A model generated the notes under the pieces. It was not told the DNA's origin. It was given only the letters and a program-made list of their open reading frames with translations, and ran no database searches. From Steromphala cineraria (Eukaryota; Mollusca; Gastropoda; Trochida; Trochidae), in NCBI GenBank assembly GCA_916613615.1, contig OU744725.1, positions 9,468,708-9,532,707 on the forward strand: 64,000 bases of DNA, in the 5' to 3' direction. A program made the translations under genes and the position numbers. Shown one piece after another: positions 10,214-22,562 of the stretch. Positions within the stretch are counted from its first letter, which is position 1; every line of letters starts with the position of its first letter.

Positions 10214-12340
10214 ACTCATTCTCAATGAAAGTACACAATTTGTTAAAAATGACGTCGTCTTGACAAATAGTTTAAAATGTCATAAATACAACGTAGCTAT
10301 GTCGTACTTTTGTATCAATACCATCGGAAATTGAATTTTTCACTAGAAAATACAGAATAATATAAATATTCTACTCTTCATATTTATACAGAAGCCTTAA
10401 TTGCTATGGAACATGCCAAATTGGTAATGTCGCCCACAAGAGATAATTATGTTGACAAAGCAGCTGAAGTGCAGGTATAAGTTTTTAAAGCTATAAAAAT
10501 GCTCAAGATGTAGAAAAACCTGTTCTCTTGATTTTTTTAAGTGATCATAAAAGAAAAGCTTACTAAACTTTTCCAAAAATGAAATTTGGTTGATGTCGCT
10601 GTTTTTATGTAATTTACGTTATGGTTCTTTAAAATCAGCTTTAAAACAAGGTTATTCGCACTGAACATGAGTAAATATAATTTTCCCGTGAGTTGTATAG
10701 TGATTAAAAAGAAAATCTAACCCATTGCCACTGTTAACATAGTTGCTGGTGTTTCTGACATTAATATCCACTAAGGAGCAGGCGTATGGTTAAGGCTGTA
10801 ATCTACGTTATGGGTTTCTTGTAAATATTGAAAATGGTAATGTCCTTAAAAATAATTTGTAAGATGTAAAAAGTTCTGAAGTTTTGCTAATAAGTAAACA
10901 AAATCGCTCCACCGCCGTCATAATATTGTTTTGACTCGAAGAAAACACGCTTTGTAATTTACGTTATGTAATTTACGTTATGTTTGCATACGTTATATGT
11001 ACACAATTACCAAATACGAGGGAGTATTGCAGAGATCGAAACATGTGTTGGACCAGAAACGTAAGAGAAAACATTATTATTGAAGTTAGAGCCACTTTCT
11101 TCTTAAAAAATGTTTTATGAAATTTACGTGTTATTTAGGTTTTAATCTACGCTTTAGGCCTTCTAAATATGTAAAATAGGCCTAGTATTGTCCGAAAACT
11201 AGTAGTTAAACGACATAGGATAATATTCAAAGTGCTGTCTGTTTCTCAAGTTTGATGGTAAATTTGTAAACAAACACAAACTTGCGTGAACTTAATACCA
11301 CCTTATTTGATTACGCGAAACGATCTTGTATTTTACGTTATGAGCCCGCGACGGTCGACCTCTTCGATCACAGGTCCGATCAAAAACACCAGTTTATCAA
11401 AGTAAAAATTTTTTTCTAATTTATTGAACTAATATGTGTAAAGATGGTATTGTTACACTAATAATAAGAACCTAAAGGCTTATATTAGGTCTTATATAGC
11501 GGTTGAAGACATGTGTATTACGCCAATATTATTTCAGACTACTGGTAAAAATACTTGTGATATTCGTTTATAAATAATAAATACTGTTAATCAAAAGTTA
11601 AAGCAGTTGAATGTTAAGTTTTATTGAAAAAATCCTGTCTAGTTCTTGCGAGAGAGGTTATCTATTTGTTTTGAAACGGTCATAAACTCTTCAGCTTGTA
11701 AAAGTGTAGATAGAAACTGAAAATATCCTTTCAAAGTGACTTTGTATATTGGTAATGTAATTTACGTTATGGTCAGATATTTTCTAGCTTATGACAATTG
11801 AGTATTACACATACATGTTGTTACGTTTTGGTCGTCTTCAGGAATAAACTATTGATTTGTTTAACATAATAAATATACCTTTGTTGTTGACACATTTTCG
11901 AGTTTTTTGTTTGTTTTCCACAGATCCCTTATTAGAAAAGGCGGGAAATTGATAAAAAGAAACATAATCTATAATTTAAATTTGTCAAAGTGTAAACACT
12001 AAAATTTAACTTGTTATATTGATAGCTGCAGTGTTACCTGTTAAATTCGTATGGAAAGTAATAACATTCGTGCCGTTTGTTATTACTTAGGAGGTTGATG
12101 GTGTGCTAACCGTTTGTGGTGTCCGTTACAAATAGCGTTACAACGTTAAATTCTGAGACAATGACATGTCATGTTTGGACAGCGATAACAATAAATCTGG
12201 TTGGAATTATTTGATGAAACTTCAAAATCATATTCTATGGTTACAAGACGTTCAAACAACATCAATAAAAGAATCTGATATTGACTTTCGATTTTTGCGA
12301 AAAACACATATTCAATTGTGCACTTTCATTGAGAATGAGT
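10214..12340. repeat. Foldback region: 27-bp inverted arms about 2.1 kb apart
   Basis: ACTCATTCTCAATGAAAGTA plus 7 more bases at 10214-10240 is repeated in inverted orientation at 12314-12340 with one mismatch (26/27). The hairpin at 10077-10212 abuts the left arm. Between the arms there is no recognisable protein. Six near-identical copies of GTAATTTACGTTATG lie on the + strand (separate entry). This looks like a non-autonomous or decayed mobile element, but no clean outer termini or target duplication were found. Confidence 0.5.
10609..11771 (+). repeat. Dispersed 15-bp motif GTAATTTACGTTATG, six copies on one strand
   Basis: Perfect copies lie at 10609-10623, 10954-10968, 10968-10982 (the last two overlap by one base, making a 14-bp tandem) and 11757-11771. 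One-mismatch copies lie at 10798-10812 (GTAATCTACGTTATG) and 11328-11342 (GTATTTTACGTTATG). Weaker relatives occur near 11119 and 11141. All share the + orientation. Spacing is irregular, so this is not an ordinary tandem array. The core TTACGTTA resembles a bZIP half-palindrome, but no function is known to me. Confidence 0.7.
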
Positions 12341-12424
12341 GAGTATTCTGTTTATTACTTGCCCTAAAAATCACGCAAACTTGCCGAAAATGTGCTGAAA
12401 CTAACAGTTCCGCGACTCTGCACC

Positions 12425-12494
12425 CATTGTGACGAAGCGCTTACATTGTGACGTCAAAACAGCTCACTTTTGTGACGTCATACTTGCATTGTGA
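12425..12494. repeat. Short degenerate tandem of cATTGTGACG with two CRE octamers
   Basis: CATTGTGA starts at 12425, 12444 and 12487, with a weaker copy (TTTTGTGA) near 12469, giving a period of about 19-23 bp. Two copies extend to the perfect palindromic cAMP-response octamer TGACGTCA (12449-12456 and 12473-12480). The tract lies just right of the foldback arm at 12340. It could be a decayed repeat end rather than a regulatory site. Confidence 0.5.
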
Positions 12495-12580
12495 TATTAC
12501 ACTAGTTTAATATTGCCGTATAAATATTACACTGCGGTATCTACACGGGCGTGTAATAAACGACTGTTTTTGCAATGACA

Positions 12581-13608
12581 AGTATGACGCTCGAATGATC
12601 GTTGACTGCCGATACCTTCAATTCATACCAATGGCGTCGACCTAAAATGCCTGTGGTTTTAGGAAAAGCGAATAGGAGTTGCTGATATATAATGGTGAAT
12701 TTTTACATGCATACGTTACTGTTCTTTAGCCTACATCTCGACAATATTAACACTATCAAGTACTTTATGTACCACAACATTCCAATCATTTAAAAACTGC
12801 TGATGGCTCAGTTATAACGTTGATTTATCTATCTACCCTATTCTCTCACGAATGCAACGTTTTACAATATCCGGCTATAAAATAATCTGCAAACATTTTC
12901 TGTCAAACCTTTAACACCGATTCCTTTCAAGCGCGGCCCACCTAACACAATTACAGTGAGGGGAGTCGCTTTCAAGGGTGTCTGTGTGGGTAAGCCCCGT
13001 TTGTAGGAGTGGACAGTTAATAGCCTGTGATTTAGTGTGTTGATACGTGCTGATACTAGATAGTGTGTCAACCACTCGGATAATAACGTGCTGAGACGGC
13101 AGATTAATGTCACAGGCTTGAACCAGGATAAATGACCAACAGACCGTTAAGAGAGATTTCCTTAAGCAAGGATAATTGTCCACCAATCCGTTCAGAGAGA
13201 TACCTTCCTCTCATTGATTTAGTGTTAGTCCTTTTAAGGTCAAGGTCATAACCCTGTGTATTGTATCCTGCCCGGAGAGAATAGAGTCTAACCCAAAAGA
13301 TTAAATTTCTTACGATTGATTCGTAGGGATACGAAAAATTAATTTATATGTCATTTCCAAGTAGTCTTTTTTTTCATGAAATTCATCATTACAGTGTTTC
13401 GAATGCTCCAGTGGACCAGCAAAACTACGTTTTACGCTTTGTTATATGTCATATCGTGTCGATTGCACGAAGGAATGCCGCCAAACCTTTTATCGATTCA
13501 TCGGTGATTTATTATCAAACTGACACTCAATCTGTTTTGTGGACCGATCATGCTTAATAGTTTTCAAGTTCCTTTACAAACGTTCAAATTCAGTGGTCCT
13601 ATTTTTGC
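12581..13608. other. Intergenic DNA, nothing recognised
   Basis: No gene or element identified. TCAAGGTCA (monomeric nuclear-receptor site of the FTZ-F1/ERR type) occurs at 13240-13248, without other support. Open frames at 12862-13186 and 13348-13557 have no recognisable family. The last nine bases (13600-13608) are the left target duplication of the next element. Confidence 0.45.
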
Positions 13609-14419
13609 CAATCTAAATAAATTTAGATCAACAGTGGTTTTATATTTGGTCATACTGTTGATCTAAGATTGGCCCGTAAGGCGGGTCATCCCGCTGACCT
13701 CTGAAATCAGCCGCTCGGCCAATCAGAAAAGTTGCCCTAGCTCGCTGGAAGTTCGAAAAACTCAGCAGCACATCTTTTGAAATGGATGGTGTTCGGAGCT
13801 ATGTCATTCGGAGCGGAGCAGAGCGACCATTTCGATGAATAATCCGATTGCTTGGATGTATTAATAGATTAATTTTTTTCTTTGAAAATGATTTAGCGTC
13901 TTTGCTAGTTGTCAATGACAAATGGTGATTGCACACCGCACAGATACTAACGTGGCGAATAATAATCACAAAGTTAGAATATCATAAATGTCAATATTTA
14001 CGAAAATTCTCATGCAAGGGGAGTTAACTCTTTTTTTAATCAAACTCGTTTGCTCTAATTCCTTCATTTCCATCCAAATAATTAAAAAATAGTGCTTTTT
14101 TGTCAATCATAAAACTAAAACTATTTTATACAACCAAAAGAAAATCAACCTACTGATATATTTTTATCAGTATCAAAAACAAGGTTTATTTTTCACAATG
14201 CACACTGTTATTGAGCAGAGGCCATAGGCTATATATGTTTCTTCCGTCCTCACCTTCTGGGAGCGTCTATGAGCTGTTTGAGACATCGAATTTGATTGAT
14301 CAAATCGCGAATTCTTTATTTGCATACGAAAGGTCACCGGGACGACCTCGCACACTGGTCAATCTTAGATCAACAGTATGACAAAATAAAAATCTGTTGA
14401 TCTAAATTTATTTAGATTG
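13609..14419. mobile_element. Non-autonomous DNA transposon, 811 bp, 9-bp target duplication (MULE-like)
   Basis: The ends are inverted repeats starting CAATCTAAATAAATTTAGAT; the first 26 bp of both ends are identical and similarity continues for about 65 bp. Each end also holds an inner inverted copy (CTGTTGATCTAAGATTG at 13655-13671 and its complement at about 14360-14376), so each terminus alone can form a hairpin. The flanks carry a perfect 9-bp direct repeat TATTTTTGC (13600-13608 and 14420-14428). The interior has no transposase. Long inverted ends plus 9-bp duplications are typical of Mutator-like elements. The ends resemble those of the element at 26051-26487. The superfamily is inferred. 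Confidence 0.85.
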
Positions 14420-14428
14420 TATTTTTGC

Positions 14429-17100
14429 ATCGGTAGTTGTGGGAATTTAACAAGCAAACACATGTTACTAGCGTTACGTTTTCGTAACACGTGCACGAAA
14501 CTGTTTTGTTACCAGTAACATTTTGGTGCTGATGCGGGCCTATAAGGAAACAGATTTCAAACCATATTTCAAATCTACAAGGCAGCAGTACAAATCATTA
14601 TGATGTAGACATTTATCCACCAGAATCCTGAACCAAGGTGAAGGACACACTTGTGGATTCTATCCGAATAATCGGTTCCACCAATGTTTATTCTTATTAA
14701 ATAGTCAAATTAATAAGATGTAAGGACCATGTAGAGCGGTGAACGTTTCTAGAATAATTATCCAAGATTCAGATCTAATGCTTCTTTGAAGGAATTTTAT
14801 GTCCGCGAAGTTGTGCGTGAGAAATATGGTAAACAGAAGTGGTAGACGCCAATAGATCCAATTAAGCACGGTATATGTCGTGATTATATCTTATATGCTT
14901 ATTACAGAAAGCACCTTCATCAGACTTCCAGTGTCAAGGTCGATGACAAGAACCTTAAAATCCGATAACAAGACGATCATGTTTATAAAGGGAAACCCAT
15001 AATATCAAAATGAAGTTTAAAGTCTTCGAATGAACTTTCTCGAGCCTTTTTATGTATGATGATTACGGAAGAAGTGTTTAGGAACATAGAGCATTTACGC
15101 TAATGGCATACAGGACAAACAGAACAGTTAGTAGCCAGTCGATACTGTTATGGTGTTATTCTAAGCGGATGAACAGCGGATTGTTCTTGAATACTCTCAT
15201 TGATTCAATCCAATTCTGAAACAAGGTCGAGGACAAGAACATGTTGATTGTATCCAGTCTGGAGATAATTGGTCTCCGGATAGTTATTCCTGAAACGTTC
15301 CATGGCCTTGGAGATCCAATCAGAACCAGTGTTAACAGAATTTACTTAGTAGGCCGAGGAAGATTTAGAGCATAATTTGTCTGTGGAAGGTACTTCAGTG
15401 AATATTTCATGACACTTTAATATTGGTGTGATACAGGAAGACTTCTTTATTTGAGTTTTTGACGTCACAATCTAAACTCCAAATCACAGTTGTTTTTTTA
15501 TGAGATTTAGACTACCAACTCGCACTTATCAAATGCCATTTTCATCTCATATCGAGTTAATGTTCAACCTATATAAACCAATTTCATGTTGATGGCGTAT
15601 GATCTAAAGCAAAAACTAGCACGAGCTGTTTACATTGGTTAATACCTTTATGCATAGTTTAGTCTCAATTGAAAGCTAAGCTGGCTGAATCATGCCATCG
15701 TCATATTTCTTTTCAAAAATCAGAATGACACCCTGCCCATTTCCGGATAAATTCACACGCAAACGACCCTACAAACCATAGACATTCAGTTATTCATTAA
15801 GACAAATGAGAACAACATTCACTTTGTATTGCTGAAAAGAGCTATTTCTTCCGGCCAAATGAAGTTCTCGAAGGTAAATGGTAGTAAATGAAGACACGTG
15901 TAAACACAATAACAATACTACCCCGGCAACGTGTAACTTCATGCCCCAATCTCCACGTTGTTTTAGCAACCTTCTCTCTGTTAGATGCAGGGTTTAGCGT
16001 TTCGCCTCCAGAACTCGTCCGGCTGTTATGCAACTTAAAGATTCTGTTTTTCTTTGTAGCCTATTCCTTTTCTCATAAAAACTTGTGCCTTGCTACGATA
16101 ACTTTCCTATCTCATAAATGCATTGTCCAATCAAAATGATTCTATTTAAATTCGTATTAATGACACAAGCATCGACAGGTTGGTGAACAGAAACAAAATC
16201 TGAATTGTGTCCAAGATGGTTTAATTCTTATCTCTCATGGATGCAAAGGGCCAAGCAATAGCAACCAATCGTGTCACCCGGCGATGGCGGCGATAAACCA
16301 TAATCATCGTTGCTGAACTTAAGTTTCAGTGGTCAATTGAACTATGCACCTAAACGTGCCACAAAAAAGCTCAACATATAGTCACATTATCAAACAAAAG
16401 CACTAACATCACTTGCTCTTATCAGACACACAGACTTTAGTTCACATTGTTTTTGACCATAACATACCTATTGAAAAGCAAGTCTGAAAGAGCCATTTCC
16501 AGGTTCCTTTCTTTAACAAAATAAAAGTTTTGAGAGAGCCTTAATACACGTCTACACTTTCACACCCAAACTTAGCATTCTCACAAAAAAGAAGTCGCCA
16601 AGCTAAAGAGATTGTTTCTGCTGCATCTGAATGAATCTAATGCCTCCCAAAGAATGCTTTGGAGGCAGTACGTAACTGTGTATATCTATATCCGAGCCAG
16701 GTAGCCTATATGTATACCTACAGCTGACAACGCCTGACTCTCGGTTGTTCCCACGGATATACACGGTTGATGTATGTGCTGGCCTCCATCTCGCCTGTGT
16801 ATAAGATATACCTACCTCGTGTGATACAGTTGCTACCTGGACCAACCGGCTTTGGGTGGCCGTATACAAAAAGGCTAACAATATGTGCATGGTACCTTGG
16901 CTAACTAATTTACGGTATCTTAGCGTTAAGTAAACTACGAAAGTCTCGGCTTGGTTGGACTGGTTTGGAGATGCTGCCCAAAGACTTAAAGTCTTATTGC
17001 TTACACTGACAATCATGCATAAACATCCGTTCAGTGCTTTTTCTGTTTCTATTCCTTCTTTTTAAGAATTTCAAAGAACTACGTCGATATGATGTGCCAT
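14429..17100. other. Intergenic DNA, nothing recognised
   Basis: No supported gene or element. A perfect TGACGTCA octamer lies at 15460-15467. A 137-codon minus-strand frame at 16603-17016 has no domain, no initiation context and no splice partner that I can defend. Confidence 0.45.
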
Positions 17101-17465
17101 TTAAAGGGGCAGTAGCACGTTTTTTGATAATTTTATATTTTAAAATTTCCACTGATACTTGTAAGTTAATGCTAAATGTATTATTTTGACAGTGTCAGAA
17201 ATCTCATTACACAAGCCAATCATCCATAGTCAGAGGACAAAGTATGAAGATTCACATAAAATCCATTGGCGGCCATTTTTGTGTGAACACCTTTAATTCA
17301 TTTTGTGTAAGAAAAAGGTATCACATGGCTAAACTTTACGTTATATATTTGAATTATTACTGCTCCATTTAGTTTAAATACAGTTTCTTTCAATTGGAAC
17401 CATTAATTTTCATTTTCATGACATCACCTTATATTCCAACTAAAAACGTGCTACTGCCCCTTTAA
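17101..17465. mobile_element. Non-autonomous DNA transposon (MITE), TTAA-ended family, copy 2
   Basis: 365 bp, exactly the length of the copy at 9670-10034, in the same orientation, with the same inverted ends (TTAAAGGGGCAGTAGCACG) and near-identical interior. TTAA stands at both borders, and the flanking sequences outside TTAA differ from those of copy 1. This supports two independent insertions into TTAA targets rather than a segmental duplication. It has no coding capacity. Confidence 0.85.
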
Positions 17466-20134
17466 AGGTGTAGTCACCAACAAAATGATTCAAATCAGAA
17501 CAAAATCAGGAAACGTGCTACGATCTCCTTGTTCACTAAAACACGACAGGTGTAGACTTTATTCAGGGAAGTCTATTGAAGATTGTGTATTGGAACAGTA
17601 AACACACAAAGATGGTATACATGGCTAGTGCTGCTTTACATGCCAACACGTAAACATCATTGCCCGTTTATGACCTGAAAAGAAAAACAATCTTCTTGAA
17701 ACTACTTTTGTTAGTAAACACTTCCTGATTCGTCCTTTCCTGATAGGGATTACATCAAGCTGTTCATTAGAAAATGTATTTATAAACAAAACATACCTTC
17801 AAGATGATATTGATGTGCATTCTCTCCCACAAAGAGAGCCCCAGTCATGTGGAGAGAGAATGAGTGAAGTTAAACACATCTGAAACATTTAAAATGTAGT
17901 ACGTTCATGTTTATGAATACTTCTTTGGTATAGACATTCTATTTATGCTTTTAAGTTAAACAGGTCACAAGTTCAAGACATTCAAAATATATATTTAAAT
18001 TTATGTAATATACGACCTTTAAAGCCTATATAGTTCATTCAAAGCACCAATAACTTTCAAATCGTGCATTTATTTCATTTTGAAATGTAAATATAAACGT
18101 CATACGTCCTCTGAGTGAGTGATATGAAACTTTTAGAGGAATACACTAAATGAAGCACTTCCTGATAAAGCACACAAGATGAGGAGTTGGGAGAAGGAAG
18201 TACGAGTTGGTATTGTTGTATTGTTATATAAGTGCACAAAGGTCAGGGTCGTTTTAAGGAATTCGACATAATAAGATAAATTTAACTAATAAGTAATGGT
18301 GTCCTTGTATGGTTTTGTAAATGTTGAGACGATGGTAAGGTTTATTTAGTATGGTGCTCTTAGAAATAAATATTTTGAAGCAATTATGGTTAGCTTAAAT
18401 GATTATTAACAATGAGTAACACTTTGCATGGAAGTTTGGCATGGTCTGGCAACTTAGACTTATGGTTATGAAATTGTAATAAATTCCAGGCAAACACACA
18501 GCAAAATTATTGTTAAACAAGTCAATGAAAGTCCTTATTTGGAGGCTTCAATTGGCTTCTTGGTTTACCACCATCGTGAGACTTCAGATTACACTTTGGT
18601 ATCATCAGACCTCTTGCACTGTTCTAGTCAGTGTTGGATTGATGCACATGGCCTTGAATCTCTGACACACATACTATAACTATTGATAAAAAAAACATGC
18701 TAGCCTTATAGAATAAAAGATATCGGAGACAATGTAACAATCAATATCGCTTTCGCGATAACGCTTTATGTTATTTTTTGAGTAGAAGTTATTGTTACCA
18801 AACAAAATAACGATCTGCAATCTCTGTCCAAACAGCCAACGCCCAAAAGTAATTTTGTCGAAATCAGCTATTCAGGAAGCAGAATGTATAGTAATAGGTT
18901 ATCAATTGCCTTCCTGTATTACAAATTGTTTTACTCATTTGGTTGCCTTTTTAAAATTCGGATGTTAAATGAAATCTAATGATACTACCCGATATATGCT
19001 AGACTTAATACCGTAAACCTTCACTTTCTTAAATTGAAAACTGTAACTTAGTTGTGAAAGTATTTTCTATAACCAAGCTTATTATGTCTTAAATGCTTTT
19101 TATGCGATAATTTCCTCGTCGAGGTGAACCTGGAACCTTAGCATTCTCTCAAAACAAAGGTAGATAAAGTCATGAATTGTTGATCTTGCCTCTATTCCAA
19201 TTAGTTTGTGGGCTAGAATGGGAGATGCCTGATTGGTTTCAATTAAAGTTAGTTGTGCAATCAGTGACTCTGTCCTACAAACCCCCATTTTGGCTATTGA
19301 ATCATGACAAAGGCATTGTGTAGTGAACCATCCTTTGTAACCATGCGAGAAGTGATGTCATTTGCTAAAAAAAATCAAAGGAAGAAAATAAAAATAAAAA
19401 TAAAAAAGGTAACATTTAATTCAAAGTTTCCTTTGTTTGCCTTATATTCAGTTACGCAGCTTAACACAACATCACATCTCCTTTTATGATACAAACATAA
19501 AAATGCCCGTAAAAGAATAACTTAAATAAAGTTTATTCAACTACATGTTCTACAAATAGAATGTCAAAAATACAACGGGTTTCTGATTTCACGCAACATT
19601 CAGTTATGCAAGTTAACACAGCATTGAGGTGACTGACGGTTAGAAGGAAGAGCGACAAGATGATGATGATGATTGATGTGTACACAGAGACATGACAATC
19701 TTCATCAGTATACAACGCTTACACCAGAGGTCAGGTGTATATAGACAATAGGTAGGTATATAGACAATAGGAAGGTATATAGGTGGAGTTGGTGGTCTTC
19801 TCTGGCCTTGTATGGGTTGACTCAGATTGCCATTGCGTTAGTCCATATTAGGACAACAATTGGATAGAAATAGATACTGAAGTCGCTTATTCTTGTTTGT
19901 CCTGACTTTCCTGACTGGTGACAGCTACAAATGTATTATTTGACGTTGATTGACCATATAAGGAAAAGGGAAAAACGAGGTTAGAGATTAATGACATTAG
20001 AAATGGGATTTTGAGAAACTTTTGTGTCATTTATATGAGATTTCGCTATTTTTGTGCCTTGTGAGATTCCTAGATTACTTAATATGGAATTTAATGAGAC
20101 ATTAAAGACTAGCAAAGATGTGTATAATTGGTAT
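17466..20134. other. Intergenic DNA, minor repeats only
   Basis: No gene supported. A short hairpin, CATTCTCTC...GAGAGAATG, lies at about 17818-17862. A 19-bp unit (tatatagacaataggWagg) is repeated just over twice at about 19737-19783. Frames at 19100-19715 and 19981-20284 show no recognisable product. Confidence 0.4.
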
Positions 20135-21487
20135 ATGATAAACGAGCAATTGAAACAGACATACGATATATACATTCGAACGACATATATGATCGATCCG
20201 GCTAAAATAACCATGGCCTCCTCTCTAAACGAATTTGGAGGAATACTTTTACGTAAGACCATTGTACCTCGGGGTGAGATGTAGAGCCGCTGGTTATGGA
20301 AAGGCAGTGAAACCGATATGCAGGTTTGCTTGACTTGTCACGAGAAAAAGTCATTAGAGTTTAACTGTCAATATCAGAGAAACTTTACGATCAATATGAT
20401 TATCGAGCACCTGTTACAGTGTTAGACACTCATTCATCAGACTGTGGAATTTCAAAGTTTTCTTTATGCCTAAATGCTAAGATACAATACACACCAATCA
20501 TGTTGGATCATGTATTTCTGTTCCATGATTGTGGATCAAAATTTAGTACCTTGTCAGCCAGACCCTTATCAAGATATATGTTGATGACATCGGAAAAAGG
20601 GTTCCATATGCTATATATGTTGTTCATGGTATATATGCTATGTATGTTATATATGCTATATGAACCATATATACTGATACATATATACATATATGATGTT
20701 TATTGTATATATGCTATGTATGTTATATATGCTATATTAACCATATATACTGATACATTTATATATTATGTTTATTGTATATATGCTATGTATGTTATAA
20801 ATGCTATATAAGCCATGTATACTATATATACCATATATATATGCTGTTCATGGTATATATGTTATGTATGTTATAAATGCTATCTGAGCCATATATACTA
20901 TATATGCCTTATACAGTATGTCATATACAACACGAGGCCTACCTAAAACTAACTAACTAAACTTTCAATCATGATATAAAACCGTGTGACACATCCGCAG
21001 AATACCCTCGATATCATAGTTGATACAACGACAATACTCCTTGTACTCTTCACGTGCCACGCCCATCTCGTATCGATCCGGCTATTATATTGATGGATGG
21101 GACACGGTACGACACACCGACAAACGACACACATATTATCATGTATCGATTGTATAAATTGTAAACCCAAGTTTATATATTCGTCATATTTCCATCTTCT
21201 TGTCATAATTATGTTGTCGAGAAGCAGTATACCGGATGGATGTTTCATGTAAGCCTCGTGATAAATGCAGAAGTGCCATACACCATTCCTTAAATTTAGA
21301 TTTATATGTCGTTCGAATGTGTATATATCATGTGTCTGTTTCAATTGCTCGTTTATCATTGCATCTTCCTTTAAGAAGTAAGAAAGGATATTTCTATGGT
21401 AGGACATTGTATTCGTGTATAGATGGAAAGCTGCTATTGGTGATGAATATGCAGTGGAACCGATTTGCAGGTTTGCTTGACTTGTCA
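20135..21487. repeat. Composite repeat region with inverted and direct copies
   Basis: A 55-58-bp segment at 20135-20189 (ATGATAAACGAGCAATTGAA, then acagac, then cattcgaacgacatata) is present in inverted orientation at 21303-21360. A different 37-bp segment at 20304-20340 (GCAGTGAAACCGATATGCAG, then gtttgcttgacttgtca) recurs directly at 21451-21487 with two mismatches. A third fragment like tttcaattgctSgttt recurs near 21560. Short open frames on both strands here are consequences of these copies. The arrangement suggests nested or rearranged copies of one old repeat family. Its nature is unknown to me. Confidence 0.65.
20623..20908. repeat. AT-rich tandem repeat, about 72-76-bp unit, four copies
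   Basis: Units start at 20623 (ttcatggtatatatgctatg), 20699 (tttattgtatatatgctatg), 20771 (tttattgtatatatgctatg) and 20847 (ttcatggtatatatgttatg), each continuing tatgtta-ta(t/a)atgctat...ccatatatact. Within each unit TATATGCTATGTATGT is itself locally repetitive. The array lies between the inverted arms of the composite repeat. Apparent open frames (20419-20811) are products of the repeat. Confidence 0.8.
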
Positions 21488-21529
21488 GAACATAAATTCA
21501 AAAGCACCATACAACAATACTCAACTTAA

Positions 21530-22151
21530 ATGCTAAAGTAGTTTAGATGTATATGTATATGTTTCAATTGCTGGTTTGTCATTGTCGAGGAGTAGTGTCT
21601 GCTCTATGTGCATGCATTTAAGTTGTAAGCATAGATATAAATAAACCGCATGTGAATATGAATAAATTTATTGTTTTAAGATATATATATATATTCCTTT
21701 TGCAGTAGTCAAACATCCTGCATAACTTGTTCATTACAACGTGTGAATGGTAAAATATATCAACTAAAACATACCTACTAACTGAAAATCTTGCCCTTTA
21801 GTTATGAAGATCAGCTGATCTATAGCCATATAGTCTGACTTTTACATAGGTCTGACAATAACGACAGATCAAATCAATAATAACAATAAAATCCATCAAA
21901 GAAAAGCATTAATGTATATATACTTAAAGAGGTATACCCTTATCTGATCTACAATCTGTATCTGTAAGTGGTGAAAGCGCACCAGAAACGTGGGAGCGAG
22001 TTAACGGATTTCCTATACAGAGGAGTAACAGAGTGAGTATTACTCGATCATCGAGGTGGTCCACGTTACTCTGTCATCCAGCACACAGAGAACAAATAAA
22101 GGAGACTTTATTAAGTCTATAAAATGTTGGCAAGTCTAGTTACTTCAGCTC
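21530..22151. other. Intergenic DNA, nothing recognised
   Basis: AT-rich, with a short (TA)n run near 21682. No gene, element or regulatory site can be supported. Confidence 0.4.
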
Positions 22152-22303
22152 CAGTGGCGGATCAAGGATACTTGAAAGGGGGGGGGGGGGGGGGGGGGGG
22201 ATAGGGAGGGTATTGTTATATAACATTATTTTTATTTTTTATTGACGTGAATCTATAACTGATTTTCAAAAGGAACCATCCCCCCTCCCCGGATCCGCCA
22301 CTA
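22152..22303. mobile_element. Short inverted-repeat element with hAT-like ends and a poly-G run
   Basis: About 152 bp with termini CAGTGGCGGATC (22152) and GATCCGCCACT(A) (ending about 22302). The CAGTGGCGG start matches the CAGNG consensus of hAT-type inverted repeats. Inside is an uninterrupted run of 23 G (22178-22200), and near the right end C-rich sequence (ccatcccccctcccc) that could pair with it. An 8-bp target duplication is not convincing, so assignment to hAT rests on the termini alone. The G-run length in the assembly may be unreliable. Confidence 0.5.
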
Positions 22304-22562
22304 AACTCTATTAAGAATTGTCCAGAACTTCCTTTGAATTGACCAAATACTAAAGAAATAAAATTATCCAAAAATCGTTTTTTTCAGGGACATTATGATA
22401 GTCTAGGTGTGATGCAGTGAGGGTATAGATCCTGAACTAGCTATACAGTACAGCCTATTCTCATTCATTACCTTTCCACCAACACAGAACACATATTACC
22501 ATGATAATGGATGGCGCGTATCGGCAATAGATATTGACAACCCGCGGAGAAGTATATCAATC

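Noticed and set aside
16603..17016. 137-codon minus-strand frame as a gene
   Set aside because: No recognisable domain, biased composition or splice structure; such lengths arise by chance in 64 kb.
20419..21407. Frames on both strands as proteins
   Set aside because: They are explained by the AT-rich tandem array and the inverted repeat copies.
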